Below, one piece after another: positions 7,264 through 13,449 of a stretch of 64,000 bases of DNA (positions are counted from its first letter, which is position 1; each line of letters begins with the position of its first letter). The stretch spans positions 1 through 64,000 of IMG/VR virus record IMGVR_UViG_3300029787_000024; one strand, given 5' to 3'. Position numbers and translations under genes: made by a program. Source of the DNA: a virus. The notes beneath the pieces are model-generated. The model was not told the origin of the DNA. It saw only the letters and a program-made list of their open reading frames with translations, and did no database searches.

Positions 7264-7444
7264 AGGATTGGTCAGTAGCCTAAATAACAACTGAAGACAC
7301 CGAGATGTGGATAAACTATAATATAAATGAGAGTTAAGTTGGATAGAATCAGACAGCATCTTTAGATATTCAACTAATCTCTCATTATAATCTAAGGTTA
7401 AGTCCTCTCACCTTAAGTAGAGGATATCACTATCATTAATCGCT
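7264..7444 (+). ncRNA. Candidate structured leader or small RNA
   Basis: 181 bases with no gene. The main element is a long hairpin at 7326-7386: AATGAGAG (7326-7333) pairs with CTCTCATT (7379-7386), and the stem continues through TTAAGTTGGATA with TATTCAACTAA allowing one bulge and one wobble. Upstream, TCAGT and ACTGA can pair. Downstream, AAGGT/ACCTT and CCTCT/AGAGG form two mutually exclusive small stems before the ATG at 7445. It may be a regulatory leader or a free RNA; no known family recognised. Confidence 0.4.
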
Positions 7445-7534
7445 ATGGATAAATCATTATACACAGAGTATGAGATACAACAAATACGCGAGTATGGTTA
7501 TGTCAAATATCCTGTTAAAAAGAAAAAGAAATGA
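7445..7534 (+). CDS. Miniprotein, 29 aa, lysine tail
   Basis: MDKSLYTEYEIQQIREYG followed by a Lys-rich end (KYPVKKKKK). It has the GCT-ATG start context common in this block, and its TGA overlaps the ATG of the following lipoprotein gene by four bases (ATGA), which supports translation. Function unknown. Confidence 0.5.
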   Translation: MDKSLYTEYEIQQIREYGYVKYPVKKKKK

Positions 7535-7647
7535 AAAAACTATTATTATTAATGCTATGCATACTATTCTTATCCTCTTGTGCTTCATCTAAAATGAACG
7601 CTTGTTGGGGTAGCAATGGTAAGGCTAAAAATGGACTGTACAAGTAA
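7531..7647 (+). CDS. Tiny lipoprotein, 38 aa
   Basis: Signal peptide MKKLLLLMLCILFLSSC with a lipobox-like LSSC, leaving a mature peptide of about 22 residues (CASSKMNACWGSNGKAKNG and on). Small lipoproteins of this size are known in Bacteroidota phages and hosts. Probably anchored at the cell envelope of the infected cell; a role in superinfection exclusion is possible but not shown. Coupled to the preceding miniprotein by an ATGA overlap. Confidence 0.6.
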   Translation: MKKLLLLMLCILFLSSCASSKMNACWGSNGKAKNGLYK

Positions 7648-7649
7648 TG

Positions 7650-7669
7650 TTGTGCTGTTCTTCAATGTA
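7650..7669 (+). promoter_or_regulatory. TTnTGCTGTTC upstream motif, copy 4
   Basis: TTGTGCTGTTCTTCAATGTA, starting three bases after the lipoprotein stop and about 70 bases before the ATG at 7722. Confidence 0.5.
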
Positions 7670-7721
7670 GGTTATGTTGCTCGCCTTTAAGAGTAACGCA
7701 ATTATTAAATTATTTTAAGCT

Positions 7722-8321
7722 ATGAATTATGATAAAATTTTTAGTGGCGTTACAACAGTAATGCAAAAGAAAGACACAAACGAGGGAGTTGTGTCGGGGA
7801 CTCTAACGAGTTTAAAACCAGATTTTCCTTACTTTATGTACAATGGAACAGACGCTGATGGTATCTTAAAAACAGATAAACCAGCCAAACCATTTAATAT
7901 GGCAAATATTGTACTTAAGAAAAATGTTAAAGTAAATGGTACTTATACTACCAGATACTATAAAGCATTTGCTATTAATATTCTAAATGATGTACAAAGT
8001 GAATCTAAAATAACTACATACAATACTATGATATTTAGAGGTACTACAATAGAAGAGATAGCAAAGGAAATGAAAAGTGGTGACTTAACTAAGTCTAAAG
8101 CGTTTGTATCTATAATGATTGAAAACAATATAGATGTAACAAATGACTTTGTAGGTCAGCTTGAAAAGGGTGTAACATTTGCACAAAGATATGTAAGAAA
8201 CAGTAGTGACTTATCATTTGTTAGTGCAAAGTACTATACAGAACGTCTTAACAGACAAAATAGTACAGTTGTGTCTGAGCCTGTAACAGCAGAATTAGCT
8301 GAAGCAGACTTACCACTATAA
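7722..8321 (+). CDS. Hypothetical early protein, 199 aa, acidic tail
   Basis: Predicted alpha/beta protein with strand-rich N-terminal half (GVVSGTLTSLKPDFPYFMYN) and helical C-terminal half, ending in an acidic tip (AELAEADLPL). Acidic tips of this kind are used by single-strand DNA-binding proteins, so an SSB-like role is one possibility, but no OB-fold signature is obvious. It has its own motif copy upstream and a strong terminator directly after the stop, so it is probably a highly expressed single-gene unit. Confidence 0.75.
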   Translation: MNYDKIFSGVTTVMQKKDTNEGVVSGTLTSLKPDFPYFMYNGTDADGILKTDKPAKPFNMANIVLKKNVKVNGTYTTRYYKAFAINILNDVQSESKITTYNTMIFRGTTIEEIAKEMKSGDLTKSKAFVSIMIENNIDVTNDFVGQLEKGVTFAQRYVRNSSDLSFVSAKYYTERLNRQNSTVVSEPVTAELAEADLPL

Positions 8322-8325
8322 TTAT

Positions 8326-8358
8326 TAGGGAGGGTGTAACAACTCTCCCTATTTTTTA
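8326..8358 (+). terminator. Intrinsic terminator
   Basis: TAGGGAG (8326-8332) pairs with CTCCCTA (8345-8351), followed by a T run. It lies five bases after the stop of the 199-aa gene. Confidence 0.85.
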
Positions 8359-8365
8359 AATATTA

Positions 8366-8385
8366 TGTTCGCTACGCTCACTATT
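8366..8385 (+). repeat. 20-base direct repeat, copy 2
   Basis: TGTTCGCTACGCTCACTATT; matches 6376-6395 at 18 of 20 positions; followed here by a T run. Confidence 0.5.
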
Positions 8386-8392
8386 TTTTTAA

Positions 8393-8411
8393 CCTCTGTT
8401 CGCCACAGAGG
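8393..8411 (+). repeat. Perfect 7-bp hairpin
   Basis: CCTCTGT-tcgcc-ACAGAGG in a gene-free stretch (8322-8569). It lies between two terminator-like elements, so it may be part of a small transcript. Confidence 0.5.
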
Positions 8412-8421
8412 AGGCTATACG

Positions 8422-8443
8422 TGTCCTGCGGACATATTTTTTA
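8422..8443 (+). terminator. Second small terminator-like hairpin
   Basis: TGTCC-tgc-GGACA followed by TATTTTTTAT. The stem is short but the T run is good. No protein gene lies between this and the previous terminator (8326-8358), which suggests either backup termination or the end of a short RNA. Confidence 0.5.
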
Positions 8444-8469
8444 TAACACAAAGACTATGCACAAGACTG

Positions 8470-8481
8470 GTTCACTATCAT
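8470..8481 (+). repeat. GTTCACTATCAT motif, copy 2
   Basis: Exact copy of the 12-base motif at 6409 and 12661, about 100 bases upstream of the small gene at 8570. Confidence 0.45.
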
Positions 8482-8569
8482 AGGCACGGTAGTTTACATC
8501 AATCCTGTAATGTTTTGTTTTGCTTTTCTTTGTTGTTGTTTTTTGTTTAACTATTTAAATTATTACGCT

Positions 8570-8680
8570 ATGATTACAGATATTAATACAGAGGATAATG
8601 TTATCCTTGGCTTCTATTGTTCAGATGACAGTATTAGTGAAGATATATTTGATACATTTGTGTCAAGTTATATATCATAA
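8570..8680 (+). CDS. Acidic miniprotein, 36 aa
   Basis: MITDINTEDNVILGFYCSDD and an acidic, Ser-rich second half (SISEDIFDTFVSS). The start context (TTTAAATTATTACGCT-ATG) matches other early genes of this block. No domain recognised. It lies just before the structured region at 8686-9025 and could be its leader peptide, or an independent small early protein. Confidence 0.45.
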   Translation: MITDINTEDNVILGFYCSDDSISEDIFDTFVSSYIS

Positions 8681-8685
8681 GATAT

Positions 8686-8830
8686 AGTAAGACGGATTAA
8701 AACCATGGAATGAAACCCAAGGTCTGCCAAGTGGGTCAAACCACGCAATAGAGTATACAAAAGGTGTAGTTTACCTCTCAAATTGGTTCTATTGTCCCGT
8801 TAAAAAACTCGGCCATGGAGCCGTCTTACT
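8686..8830 (+). ncRNA. Candidate multi-branched structured RNA domain
   Basis: A 10-bp perfect closing stem (AGTAAGACGG 8686-8695 with CCGTCTTACT 8821-8830) encloses a second stem (CCATGG 8703-8708 with CCATGG 8813-8818), a CCCA...TGGG hairpin (8716-8735) or GTGG/CCAC alternative, and a 7-bp stem CAATAGA/TCTATTG (8746-8752, 8788-8794) that contains AGGT/ACCT. This nested order is that of a folded RNA rather than a protein gene. No known RNA family recognised. The strand is inferred from the downstream terminator. Confidence 0.55.
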
Positions 8831-8838
8831 TTTATATA

Positions 8839-8928
8839 AATAAGGATATTAGGTTACAGATTAACAATTTTTTTTGGTTATTGCACGTTATTTTTCATAA
8901 TATGTTATTCTGTAACCAATACCTTATT
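8839..8928 (+). ncRNA. Long imperfect hairpin, ~90 nt
   Basis: AATAAGGATATTAGGTTACA (from 8839) pairs with TGTAACCAATACCTTATT (to 8928) with only single-base bulges, and the pairing continues toward the loop (TTAACA with TGTTA). The loop is AT-rich. It lies between the branched domain (8686-8830) and a terminator (8939-9025), so all three parts may belong to one RNA of about 340 nt. A DNA role, such as an origin hairpin, is the alternative. Confidence 0.5.
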
Positions 8929-8938
8929 ACAATATTCA

Positions 8939-9025
8939 GGGGAGCGCTCGGCGTAAGTAGCGGTTATTCACTCAGTCGTACGTGTAAGCTGCAGCTAAGC
9001 ACGTGTGAGCTCCCCTATTTTTTTT
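8939..9025 (+). terminator. Branched terminator hairpin
   Basis: GGGGAGC (8939-8945) pairs with GCTCCCC (9009-9015), followed by TATTTTTTTT. Within it, ACGTG (8980-8984) pairs with CACGT (9000-9004) around an AGCTGCAGCT palindrome. The strong stem and T run mark the plus-strand end of the preceding gene-free transcript. Confidence 0.75.
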
Positions 9026-9044
9026 AACCTTTAAAATTTATGCT

Positions 9045-9260
9045 ATGGAAATATATGGAATTAAAATGAAAACATATTTATTTAACAATATTACAGATGA
9101 AACAATAACTAAAGAATGTGTTATAGATAATACAATGTATCAAACATTAGAAGACGCTGTAATTCAATTAGAATTAATATACAATTCACCAGAATTTGAT
9201 GATGAATCAGATGAGGTAGAGTATTATATAGAATCATATACATTAGAAATAAACGATTAA
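9045..9260 (+). CDS. Hypothetical acidic protein, 71 aa
   Basis: Short protein starting MEIYGIKMKTYLFNN, with helix TLEDAVIQLELIY and a strongly acidic stretch (PEFDDESDEVEYYIE). A second Met at residue 8 (MKTYLFNN) could also be the start. First gene after the branched terminator; same leader type (TTAACCTTTAAAATT). Function unknown. Confidence 0.65.
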   Translation: MEIYGIKMKTYLFNNITDETITKECVIDNTMYQTLEDAVIQLELIYNSPEFDDESDEVEYYIESYTLEIND

Positions 9261-9278
9261 CCTTTAAAATATATAATT

Positions 9279-9407
9279 ATGCTTGAAAAAAATAATGATT
9301 ATGAAGATAATCCTGAATATGATAAAATAAATAAAGCTATTCAAGAAGAATTAGAACAAGAAATGATTATGCATACTAAAGATATGTTAAAAGAAATGAA
9401 AAGTTAA
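9279..9407 (+). CDS. Acidic miniprotein, 42 aa
   Basis: MLEKNNDYEDNPEYDKINKA and a helical Glu/Lys/Met-rich second half. It follows 9045-9260 after 18 bases with the repeated leader TTAACCTTTAAAATAT, so the two are probably co-transcribed. It is followed by small palindromes and a terminator at 9473. Function unknown. Confidence 0.5.
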   Translation: MLEKNNDYEDNPEYDKINKAIQEELEQEMIMHTKDMLKEMKS

Positions 9408-9472
9408 GTTTTTCATAGCGAGCCACAGGTAAGTGTGGGACTACACGGTCAAATTTTAAACAAAATCAATGA

Positions 9473-9498
9473 AAGAGTGCTTACCCACTCTTTTTTTT
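9473..9498 (+). terminator. Intrinsic terminator
   Basis: AAGAGTG (9473-9479) pairs with CACTCTT (9486-9492), followed by a run of T. It ends the 9045-9407 unit. Confidence 0.85.
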
Positions 9499-9525
9499 AT
9501 TAACTATCACTAAAAATTTACAACC

Positions 9526-9597
9526 ATGGACGATATTACAGACAATATATTTATAGCAATCATTATACTATTCCTTGCTTATATGTTTATAGGATAA
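9526..9597 (+). CDS. Membrane miniprotein, 23 aa
   Basis: MDDITDN followed by one hydrophobic segment (IFIAIIILFLAYMFIG). The leader AAAATTTACAACC-ATG is nearly the same as that of the membrane protein at 12727 (AAATTTACAAACC-ATG). It stands alone between a terminator and a motif copy. Very short, so confidence is modest. Confidence 0.4.
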   Translation: MDDITDNIFIAIIILFLAYMFIG

Positions 9598-9599
9598 TG

Positions 9600-9619
9600 T
9601 TTTGCTGTTCTACAAAGTT
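9600..9619 (+). promoter_or_regulatory. TTnTGCTGTTC upstream motif, copy 5
   Basis: TTTTGCTGTTCTACAAAGTT, about 43 bases before the ATG at 9646, the first gene of the amidoligase operon. Confidence 0.5.
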
Positions 9620-9645
9620 ATGTTTAACCTTATAAAATTAAAATT

Positions 9646-10125
9646 ATGTCAAAAGAAAATTTAAGACACGCTACTATATTAGAAGCTCTACATGAGTATA
9701 AAAAAACTATAGATAGCGGTGCGATGTACAACGAAAAAGATGTACAAGAAACTATATATCAAATAGAGGATTTAGTTAGTAACAAGGCTATTATTCGTAG
9801 TAAAAACCAAAGACCTGAAACTATTACAGGTAACATCATATTAGAGTGTTATGATGTGTATAAAATGTTTAAATATATTATAAAAGATAGTCCCAATAAA
9901 GTAAGAACATCTTTATTAGATTCTAAATCAAATATACCTGTTAACGCTAATGTGTCATTACGTTATAATGAAAGTTGGGACGAACCTAGAAGGCTTGAAG
10001 AAGTTATTCTTACATTAATAGACACATTAAATTTTACTATGGGTCATATACCTGATACGTATCTTAAAGCAATAAAGAAAAATATTAATGGAGAAATTAA
10101 AAGAAGAAAAGAATGCGAAGAATAG
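9646..10125 (+). CDS. Unknown protein, first gene of amidoligase operon
   Basis: 159 aa, mostly helical and charged, beginning MSKENLRHATILEALHEYKK and ending with a basic KRRKECEE. No recognised domain. Its last 13 bases overlap the start of the next gene, and the following two junctions overlap by 13 and 14 bases, so four proteins (this one, 62 aa, amidotransferase, amidoligase) are made from one coupled message. It is therefore a candidate partner, regulator or substrate of the amidoligase system; this is inference from context only. Confidence 0.75.
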   Translation: MSKENLRHATILEALHEYKKTIDSGAMYNEKDVQETIYQIEDLVSNKAIIRSKNQRPETITGNIILECYDVYKMFKYIIKDSPNKVRTSLLDSKSNIPVNANVSLRYNESWDEPRRLEEVILTLIDTLNFTMGHIPDTYLKAIKKNINGEIKRRKECEE

Positions 10126-10301
10126 ATGATGAGTCAGTAAATGGTGTTCCCTATGAGGCTATAGAGGATTACCGAGAAATACAAGAGCCTTATTGGACTT
10201 GTGTTAGTGCGTTTGATGTGGAGTATTCACTATCATGCGACCAATCAATAGAAAATAACAAATTATTAACTAAAAAATTATATAAATTATGTGTGGATTA
10301 G
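10113..10301 (+). CDS. Unknown 62-aa protein in amidoligase operon
   Basis: Small acidic protein (MRRIDDESVNGVPYEAIEDY) with three Cys and several Tyr/Trp residues. It overlaps both neighbours by 13 bases. Given its size and place between an unknown protein and the amidotransferase, it could be a small subunit or even the peptide substrate of the ligase, but there is no direct evidence. Confidence 0.6.
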   Translation: MRRIDDESVNGVPYEAIEDYREIQEPYWTCVSAFDVEYSLSCDQSIENNKLLTKKLYKLCVD

Positions 10302-11215
10302 TAGGATTCAGTGGTAAAGCTAATACAAGTGTGTTTAAGGCTTTACATTTATTAGCAGATAACGACAGTAGGGGAGGTCACTCTACTGGATTATTTGTAA
10401 ATGGTAAGATTTATAAGACTGTTGAAGAGTCTATGAATATATTACCAATGCTTAAAACAAGTAAAACAGGTAGTGTTCTTATAGGACATACAAGGTATGC
10501 AACTCATGGTGAACACACCGTTGAGAACGCTCACCCTTATCAATATGGTAATATAGTAGGCGCTCATAACGGAGTTCTATCAAATTACGAAGAGGTGGGT
10601 AAAAAGTTTAATATCAAGAAAACTACTGTTGACTCTCAAATGATATTTAAATTATTGTCACAAGAAAAGAATGATAAGCATTTAGGCTTATTTAGTGGAG
10701 CAAAGAATGTCTTGTTCACAAAGGGTGATAACAAATTATATATATATCGTAAAGACAATCCTTTATATTATCTTGAAACAGAAGAAGGTATGTATGTAAG
10801 TTCTTTAGAAGAAGGACTTGAAAAGATTAAGAAAAAGAAAGATAAAGTTAAGGAAGTGCCTGAAAATCAGTTATTTACAATAGAAAATGGTAAGCTTATA
10901 AGTAAACAAAAGATTAAGCATAAGCCTATAGCCGCTAAGGTTTCTGTAAATACAGATTGGAGAAGTTATGGCTCACGTAATTATTATAGTAATCATTATG
11001 GTGGTCATCTTGCAAGAGACTTTAATAACGACCATTTCAATAATGATGATGAACTAAATGACGACGATTTAGAAAAAGAACATTTTGATGAGGTTAATAA
11101 CCACGCAAACTTTGTTCACGATTTATATTGTACTGATAGATTTAATGAGGAAGAGTCTTCAAAGTTAATGGAATTGTATAACTATTTAAACACTATGGCT
11201 TATGAGTACTACTAA
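10289..11215 (+). CDS. Class II glutamine amidotransferase
   Basis: 308 aa. It releases ammonia from glutamine and passes it to a partner enzyme. Hallmarks: Cys2 nucleophile after Met removal (MCGLVGFSG), GHTRYATHG at 66-74 with the glutamine-binding Arg, and AHNGVLSNY at 92-100 with the oxyanion Asn and Gly, plus TTVDSQMIFKLL. After residue ~215 comes a low-complexity, Asn/Asp/His-rich linker and a helical tail instead of a synthetase domain. The synthetase half is thus supplied in trans, most likely by the amidoligase whose gene overlaps it by 14 bases. Confidence 0.9.
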   Translation: MCGLVGFSGKANTSVFKALHLLADNDSRGGHSTGLFVNGKIYKTVEESMNILPMLKTSKTGSVLIGHTRYATHGEHTVENAHPYQYGNIVGAHNGVLSNYEEVGKKFNIKKTTVDSQMIFKLLSQEKNDKHLGLFSGAKNVLFTKGDNKLYIYRKDNPLYYLETEEGMYVSSLEEGLEKIKKKKDKVKEVPENQLFTIENGKLISKQKIKHKPIAAKVSVNTDWRSYGSRNYYSNHYGGHLARDFNNDHFNNDDELNDDDLEKEHFDEVNNHANFVHDLYCTDRFNEEESSKLMELYNYLNTMAYEYY

Positions 11216-12557
11216 AGAGGAATTATTAGAATGTGTGTGTGGAGATTGGCACCCAATAGATGAGTGTTATGAATTATATGGAGGGGGCTATGTCCACGAA
11301 GATGACAAAGATGATTATGTTCAGCTTTCAAGTGATTGCGACAGTTTATACTGTCATCAAGATGAAGTTATTATGTGTGAATGTAATGGGGAATGGTATC
11401 CTGAAGAATGTTTTTCTGATTACGAAGTTGAATATGACAACTATGATGAGTTATACAGATTCACAGATAATATGACGTGGGGTTACTATAACAGAAATCA
11501 TGAAGGTTGGTTTAACAGTGAATGTGATTATGTGCTTTCAGAGAATAATGACGTTTATTTTATGGATAGCTCCGTTGCAGAACGTTGTGGTTATATATAT
11601 TCAGAAAACAGGGAAGATTGGATACACGAAGATGATTGGGATGAGGATGAGGATGGAGATAACGGTGAAGAGTGGGATAATACATATGAATTATTAGATA
11701 AAAGATTTGATAAAACATTTGGCATGAAATATACATTTGGGGTTGAAATAGAAACTTCTGATGGATATATGGATTATCAAGAAAATTTAAATCTTAAAGC
11801 TGTCTTTGACGGTAGTATTAATGGTAAAGAATATGTAACTGGTTGTATGTCAGGTAATTCTGGTGTTAATATGCTAGATAAGATATGTAATTTATTATCA
11901 CATCACGAATGTTATGTAGACTCTACTTGTGGCGTTCATGTTCATATAGGTGGTGCTAACTTCAATAGAAGATTTAGTATACTATCTATTATGCTTGGAA
12001 ATATGCTTCAAGATGAGATATTCTCTATGTTACCAAAGTCAAGAGGTAAGAGTAGTTATTGTGTAGTAATACCTGATAAGTTCTATAAATTAAGAACTGT
12101 TAATAAAAGGCTTTATCCAAGAACACATAGCAGAATGCTTAAGCTTCTTGCTGAGTATTTATATTCTGACAGTGCTGAATTTGGTAGAGCTAATAATAAG
12201 AAAGGGCGTCATCCATATGGAAGATACTGTAGCTCAAGGTATAAGTGGTTAAACTTAAACAACTGTAGTTACGATAAGTCTGGGCCTGATACTATTGAGT
12301 TCAGATGTCACAGTGGCTCAAGAGACTTTAAGAAAATTTATAATTGGTTATTAATCTGTATGTGCTTTGTAAGGTATGTAGAGAATAATTCAAGACAGAT
12401 TATAGATAAATATAAAACGTGGAAATCTGACCCAGGATGTTTAATGTCAGATAGGGTTACTCTACGTGATATAGTCTCAGAAGGTCTTGGTAAGGACGCT
12501 ATGCCTTTATTAGAATATATAGATAAGAGAAAGGATAAGTTCCTTAAGCAGGATTAA
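11202..12557 (+). CDS. Amidoligase (COOH-NH2 ligase) with Cys-rich N-terminus
   Basis: 451 aa. The catalytic half (from ~175) shows the glutamine-synthetase-fold amidoligase pattern: FGVEIET (179-185), DGSINGKEYV (203-212), CGVHVHIGG (243-251), RYKWLNLNN and TIEFRCHSGS (364-373), giving acidic metal-binding and Arg ATP/substrate residues. Such enzymes join an amine to a carboxylate using ATP. Residues ~10-145 are a Cys/Asp/Tyr-rich region with repeated C-x-C..W.P..EC units (CVCGDWHPIDEC, CECNGEWYPEEC) that look like small zinc-binding repeats, followed by an acidic linker. Paired with the amidotransferase before it; a GGCT-like protein is encoded at 18436. Confidence 0.85.
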   Translation: MSTTKEELLECVCGDWHPIDECYELYGGGYVHEDDKDDYVQLSSDCDSLYCHQDEVIMCECNGEWYPEECFSDYEVEYDNYDELYRFTDNMTWGYYNRNHEGWFNSECDYVLSENNDVYFMDSSVAERCGYIYSENREDWIHEDDWDEDEDGDNGEEWDNTYELLDKRFDKTFGMKYTFGVEIETSDGYMDYQENLNLKAVFDGSINGKEYVTGCMSGNSGVNMLDKICNLLSHHECYVDSTCGVHVHIGGANFNRRFSILSIMLGNMLQDEIFSMLPKSRGKSSYCVVIPDKFYKLRTVNKRLYPRTHSRMLKLLAEYLYSDSAEFGRANNKKGRHPYGRYCSSRYKWLNLNNCSYDKSGPDTIEFRCHSGSRDFKKIYNWLLICMCFVRYVENNSRQIIDKYKTWKSDPGCLMSDRVTLRDIVSEGLGKDAMPLLEYIDKRKDKFLKQD

Positions 12558-12572
12558 TCGCTGCTCAATTAG

Positions 12573-12650
12573 AAAGGTGTGTGTATAAGTTAAATGTCCA
12601 GTTAACTTAGTTACTTTAAATGTGTTCGGTAAACACACACCTTTTTAGTT
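12573..12650 (+). terminator. Terminator with 12-bp stem and branched loop
   Basis: AAAGGTGTGTGT (12573-12584) pairs perfectly with ACACACACCTTT (12633-12644), followed by TTAGTTTT. The 48-base loop contains a second stem AAGTTAA/TTAACTT (12587-12593, 12602-12608) and a competing TGTGTT/AAACACA hairpin. It ends the amidoligase operon; the competing stems leave room for regulated readthrough. Confidence 0.75.
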
Positions 12651-12672
12651 TTATGCTGTTGTTCACTATCAT
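12651..12672 (+). promoter_or_regulatory. TTnTGCTGTT motif copy 6 joined to GTTCACTATCAT
   Basis: TTATGCTGTT is followed directly by GTTCACTATCAT (12661-12672), so both repeated elements of the early block sit side by side here, about 76 bases before the ATG at 12727. This copy diverges from the others after TGCTGTT. Confidence 0.45.
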
Positions 12673-12726
12673 TATGTTAACAACTTTATTTTATTATTAA
12701 CAATTATTTATTTAAATTTACAAACC

Positions 12727-12963
12727 ATGAAAAAACTTATTATAATATGTATGCTATCAGTAGGCATTTGTTTACTAATAGTATTATCAAAACTAAGCCA
12801 TAAAGCTAGTCAAGTAGAAATTTTACAAGAACAGATTAATAGTCAAGAATTATATATAAAAGATATATATATAAATACTAATTATAGTCATGTTAATTCT
12901 TTATACTTAGAAATTATGGACTTAGGTGCTCAATTAGATTCAATGAAATTAAAATATGATTAA
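12727..12963 (+). CDS. Membrane-anchored coiled-coil protein, 78 aa
   Basis: One N-terminal membrane segment (LIIICMLSVGICLLIVL) followed by a helical, coiled-coil-like cytoplasmic or periplasmic part (SQVEILQEQINSQELYIKD). It could be a spanin-like or signal-anchor protein; no lipobox. It begins the replication unit and its stop is two bases before the next ATG. Function unknown. Confidence 0.7.
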   Translation: MKKLIIICMLSVGICLLIVLSKLSHKASQVEILQEQINSQELYIKDIYINTNYSHVNSLYLEIMDLGAQLDSMKLKYD

Positions 12964-12965
12964 TT

Positions 12966-13271
12966 ATGGAAAAGTTATTTGATTATTTTTGGAAAAAATA
13001 CCCTAAGAAGGTGGGTAAAAAACAATGCAAAGAATATTGGAAAAAACTAAAACCTTCTCCTGAATTATATACTACTATAATGATTGCTTTAGATAAGCAA
13101 AAGAAATATAAGGATATATGTAATACAAATAATGTTTTTTGTCCTGAATTTCCTCACCCTATTAGATGGCTTAAGCACGAAAGATGGGAAGATGAAGTTC
13201 CAAATATAAAAGAAACATTAAACAATTCAATATATGTTAAACCTAAATACAAAAATTACGATGAAAGATAA
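12966..13271 (+). CDS. Replication-organiser / helicase-loader-like protein
   Basis: 101 aa with the pattern FWKKYPKKVGKKQCKEYWKK near the N-terminus and FPHPIRWLKHERWEDE in the second half. This combination is typical of the C-terminal domain of phage replication initiator or DnaT/DnaD-like proteins that bring DnaB onto DNA. Gene order supports it: a small protein and then the DnaB-type helicase follow directly. The protein consists of this domain alone, without the usual N-terminal DNA-binding part, so DNA recognition may come from another protein. Confidence 0.65.
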   Translation: MEKLFDYFWKKYPKKVGKKQCKEYWKKLKPSPELYTTIMIALDKQKKYKDICNTNNVFCPEFPHPIRWLKHERWEDEVPNIKETLNNSIYVKPKYKNYDER

Positions 13272-13449
13272 ATTAGATAAGGCAATAATAGCAAATTGCA
13301 TAGAAACTTTTAATGCTATAGAATATTTTGAAAGTTTTAGAATGGAAGAATTAAAACAAGATGACCAATTCTATATAAAACATATGATTAAGTATATAAA
13401 ATATTTAGAATTTCAAATACAAATTAAAAATAAAGTTTTAGATGCATGA
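13261..13449 (+). CDS. Small helical protein before the helicase, 62 aa
   Basis: The start is taken at the ATG at 13261 (MKDKLDKAIIANCIETFNAI), which overlaps the stop of the loader-like gene by 11 bases; an earlier in-frame start at 13234 would overlap more. All-helical and charged, no domain recognised. Its stop overlaps the helicase start by four bases (ATGA), so it is coupled to it and may be a helicase cofactor (inference). Confidence 0.6.
   Translation: MKDKLDKAIIANCIETFNAIEYFESFRMEELKQDDQFYIKHMIKYIKYLEFQIQIKNKVLDA

Noticed and set aside
8365-8550. 61-residue plus-strand reading frame
   Set aside because: It runs through two hairpins and a terminator and has no coding character.
8815-9027. 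70-residue plus-strand reading frame
   Set aside because: It crosses the long inverted repeats and the branched terminator of the structured region; the composition is unlike neighbouring genes.
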